DNA of 8,560 nt from Candidatus Eiseniibacteriota bacterium (GTDB lineage Bacteria > Eisenbacteria > RBG-16-71-46): contig VBPB01000211.1 in the NCBI GenBank assembly GCA_005893365.1, positions 6,218-14,777 on the forward strand, read 5' to 3'. The notes under the pieces were generated by a model. The model was not told where the DNA came from and did not search any database. It saw nothing but the letters and a program-made list of their open reading frames with translations. Positions within the stretch are counted from its first letter, which is position 1; each line of letters opens with the position of its first letter. Below, one piece after another: positions 7,600-8,560 of this stretch. The position numbers were made by a program, and so were the translations under genes.

Positions 7600-7989
7600 G
7601 TGCGGTATCCAGAGGACGTGCGGTACACCAGCGAGCACGAGTGGGCGCGGCTGGAGGGGGGCCTGGTCACGGTGGGCATCACCTCCTACGCCACCGACCA
7701 GTTGGGGGACGTCGTGTTCGTGGAGCTGCCCCAAGTCGGCCGGAAGCTCGAGGCCAAGAAGCCGTTCGGCGTGGTCGAGGCGGTGAAGACGGTGAGCGAC
7801 CTCTACGCCCCGCTCGCGGGCGAGGTGACGGCGGTCAACGAGGCCCTGGCCGAGAATCCCGGCCTGGTCAACCAGGCGCCGTACGGCGAGGGCTGGATGA
7901 TCCGGCTCAAGCCCGAGCACGCCGACGACATGAAGAAGCTCATGGGCCACGACGACTACGCCCAGCTGATCGAGCAGGAGCAGGCGTGA
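7600..7989 (+). CDS. gcvH: glycine cleavage system H protein (lipoyl carrier)
   Basis: GcvH is the small lipoylated shuttle that carries the aminomethyl group from the P protein to the T protein and is re-oxidised by the L protein. The 129-residue product has normal family length. It shows the N-terminal Y-T-S-E-H-E-W motif (9-15), VGITSYATDQLGDVVFVELP (25-44), and the lipoylation site in GVVEAVKTVSDLYAPLAGEV with K63 as the modified lysine. NPGLVN and GEGWMIRLKP follow, typical of the C-terminal hammerhead half. Its last bases overlap the start of gcvPA (GTGA at 7986-7989), the usual sign of coupled translation between subunits of one complex. No lipoyl synthase or ligase gene is in the window, so lipoylation must depend on genes elsewhere. 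Confidence 0.98.
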   Translation: MRYPEDVRYTSEHEWARLEGGLVTVGITSYATDQLGDVVFVELPQVGRKLEAKKPFGVVEAVKTVSDLYAPLAGEVTAVNEALAENPGLVNQAPYGEGWMIRLKPEHADDMKKLMGHDDYAQLIEQEQA

Positions 7990-8560
7990 GCTTCGTCGGC
8001 CTCTCGCGCGGCGAGGAGCAGCGGATGCTCGCCGCGATCGGCGTCGCGCGCTTCGAGGACCTGCTGGCGGCGGTCCCCGAGGAGGTCCTCGAGGCCCGGC
8101 AGCGCTTCGGCGAGCGGGCGCGGGCCAACGACGGAGACCGCGCGGTCTCCTTCCTCGGCGGCGGCCTCTACGACCACTACATCCCCGCGGCGGTCGACGC
8201 CATCGCCATGCGCTCGGAGTTCGCGACCGCCTACACCCCGTACCAGCCCGAGGTGGCGCAGGGATCGCTGACCGCGATGTTTGAGTTCCAGAGCATGATC
8301 GTCGAGCTGACCGGGACCGAGGTGGCCAACGCCTCGCTCTACGACGGCGCCACCGCCGCAGTCGAAGCCGCCCTGCTGGCGCGTCACCAGACCGGCCGGG
8401 CGCGGATCGTCGTGGCCGGGGCGCTCCACCCGCACGTTCGCGAGGTGCTGCGCACCTATCTCGAGCGCGACGTGACCGTGGTCGAGGACCGCGGCGGGCC
8501 TTGTGCTCGCGAGGACCTGGCGGCAGCACTGGGACCCGACGTGGCGGCCGTCCTCTACCA
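7986..8560 (+). CDS. gcvPA: glycine dehydrogenase (decarboxylating) subunit 1, 3' partial
   Basis: This is the start of the first subunit of the split P protein, the pyridoxal-phosphate enzyme that decarboxylates glycine and loads the remainder onto lipoyl-GcvH. Only 191 codons are in the window. The frame is read from GTG 7986, which overlaps the gcvH stop. Recognisable blocks are MLAAIGVARFEDLLAAVPEEV (14-34), FLGGGLYDHYIPAAVD (56-71), the signature SEFATAYTPYQPEVAQGSL (77-95), FEFQSMIVELTGTEVANAS (99-117), YDGATAAVEAALLA (119-132) and HPHVREVLRTYLE (148-160). The cofactor lysine belongs to the second subunit, expected just downstream as gcvPB but out of view. Between VPEEVL and FLGGG there are only about 20 residues; from memory relatives have roughly a dozen more, so a short in-frame deletion is possible near base 8095. 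The family call is firm. Confidence 0.95.
   Translation, partial: MSFVGLSRGEEQRMLAAIGVARFEDLLAAVPEEVLEARQRFGERARANDGDRAVSFLGGGLYDHYIPAAVDAIAMRSEFATAYTPYQPEVAQGSLTAMFEFQSMIVELTGTEVANASLYDGATAAVEAALLARHQTGRARIVVAGALHPHVREVLRTYLERDVTVVEDRGGPCAREDLAAALGPDVAAVLY

Overview
The window is gene-dense, very GC-rich chromosomal DNA with strong G/C bias at third codon positions. All supported genes lie on the + strand. It suggests an uncultured, high-GC, Gram-negative-type bacterium: there is a MacB-type ABC permease, a UvrA of ordinary bacterial type, and a glycine decarboxylase split into two subunits (GcvPA/GcvPB). A lineage such as Methylomirabilota/Rokubacteria or another deep soil/subsurface phylum would fit, but this is a guess from composition and gene order, and no marker in the window settles it.

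Layout: (1) 2-1006, the C-terminal part of a MacB/FtsX-type ABC transporter permease. Its last transmembrane helix is broken by a frameshifting deletion. (2) 933-1016, a short spacer with a GC hairpin and an extended -10 promoter only nine bases from the next start codon. (3) 1017-3956, uvrA. (4) 3953-5062, tdh, overlapping the uvrA stop by ATGA. (5) 5085-6302, kbl, with a strong Shine-Dalgarno. (6) 6303-6472, a 170-base spacer with a hairpin and a sigma70-like promoter. (7) 6473-7576 gcvT, 7600-7989 gcvH and 7986-8560 gcvPA (cut by the window end), tightly packed and all starting with GTG.

The metabolic genes form one route. Tdh oxidises L-threonine to 2-amino-3-ketobutyrate. Kbl cleaves that with CoA to glycine and acetyl-CoA. 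The glycine cleavage system (GcvP, GcvH, GcvT, plus a lipoamide dehydrogenase not seen here) turns glycine into CO2, ammonia, NADH and 5,10-methylene-tetrahydrofolate. The two blocks seem to be separate transcription units: uvrA-tdh-kbl from the leaderless-type promoter, and gcvT-gcvH-gcvPA from its own promoter.

I see no previously undescribed system, mobile element, CRISPR array or RNA gene. The points worth a second look are small: a probable leaderless uvrA mRNA, an altered signature motif in the first ATPase of UvrA, translational coupling of a DNA repair gene to threonine catabolism, and two apparent short deletions (in the permease and in GcvPA) that may be real or assembly faults.
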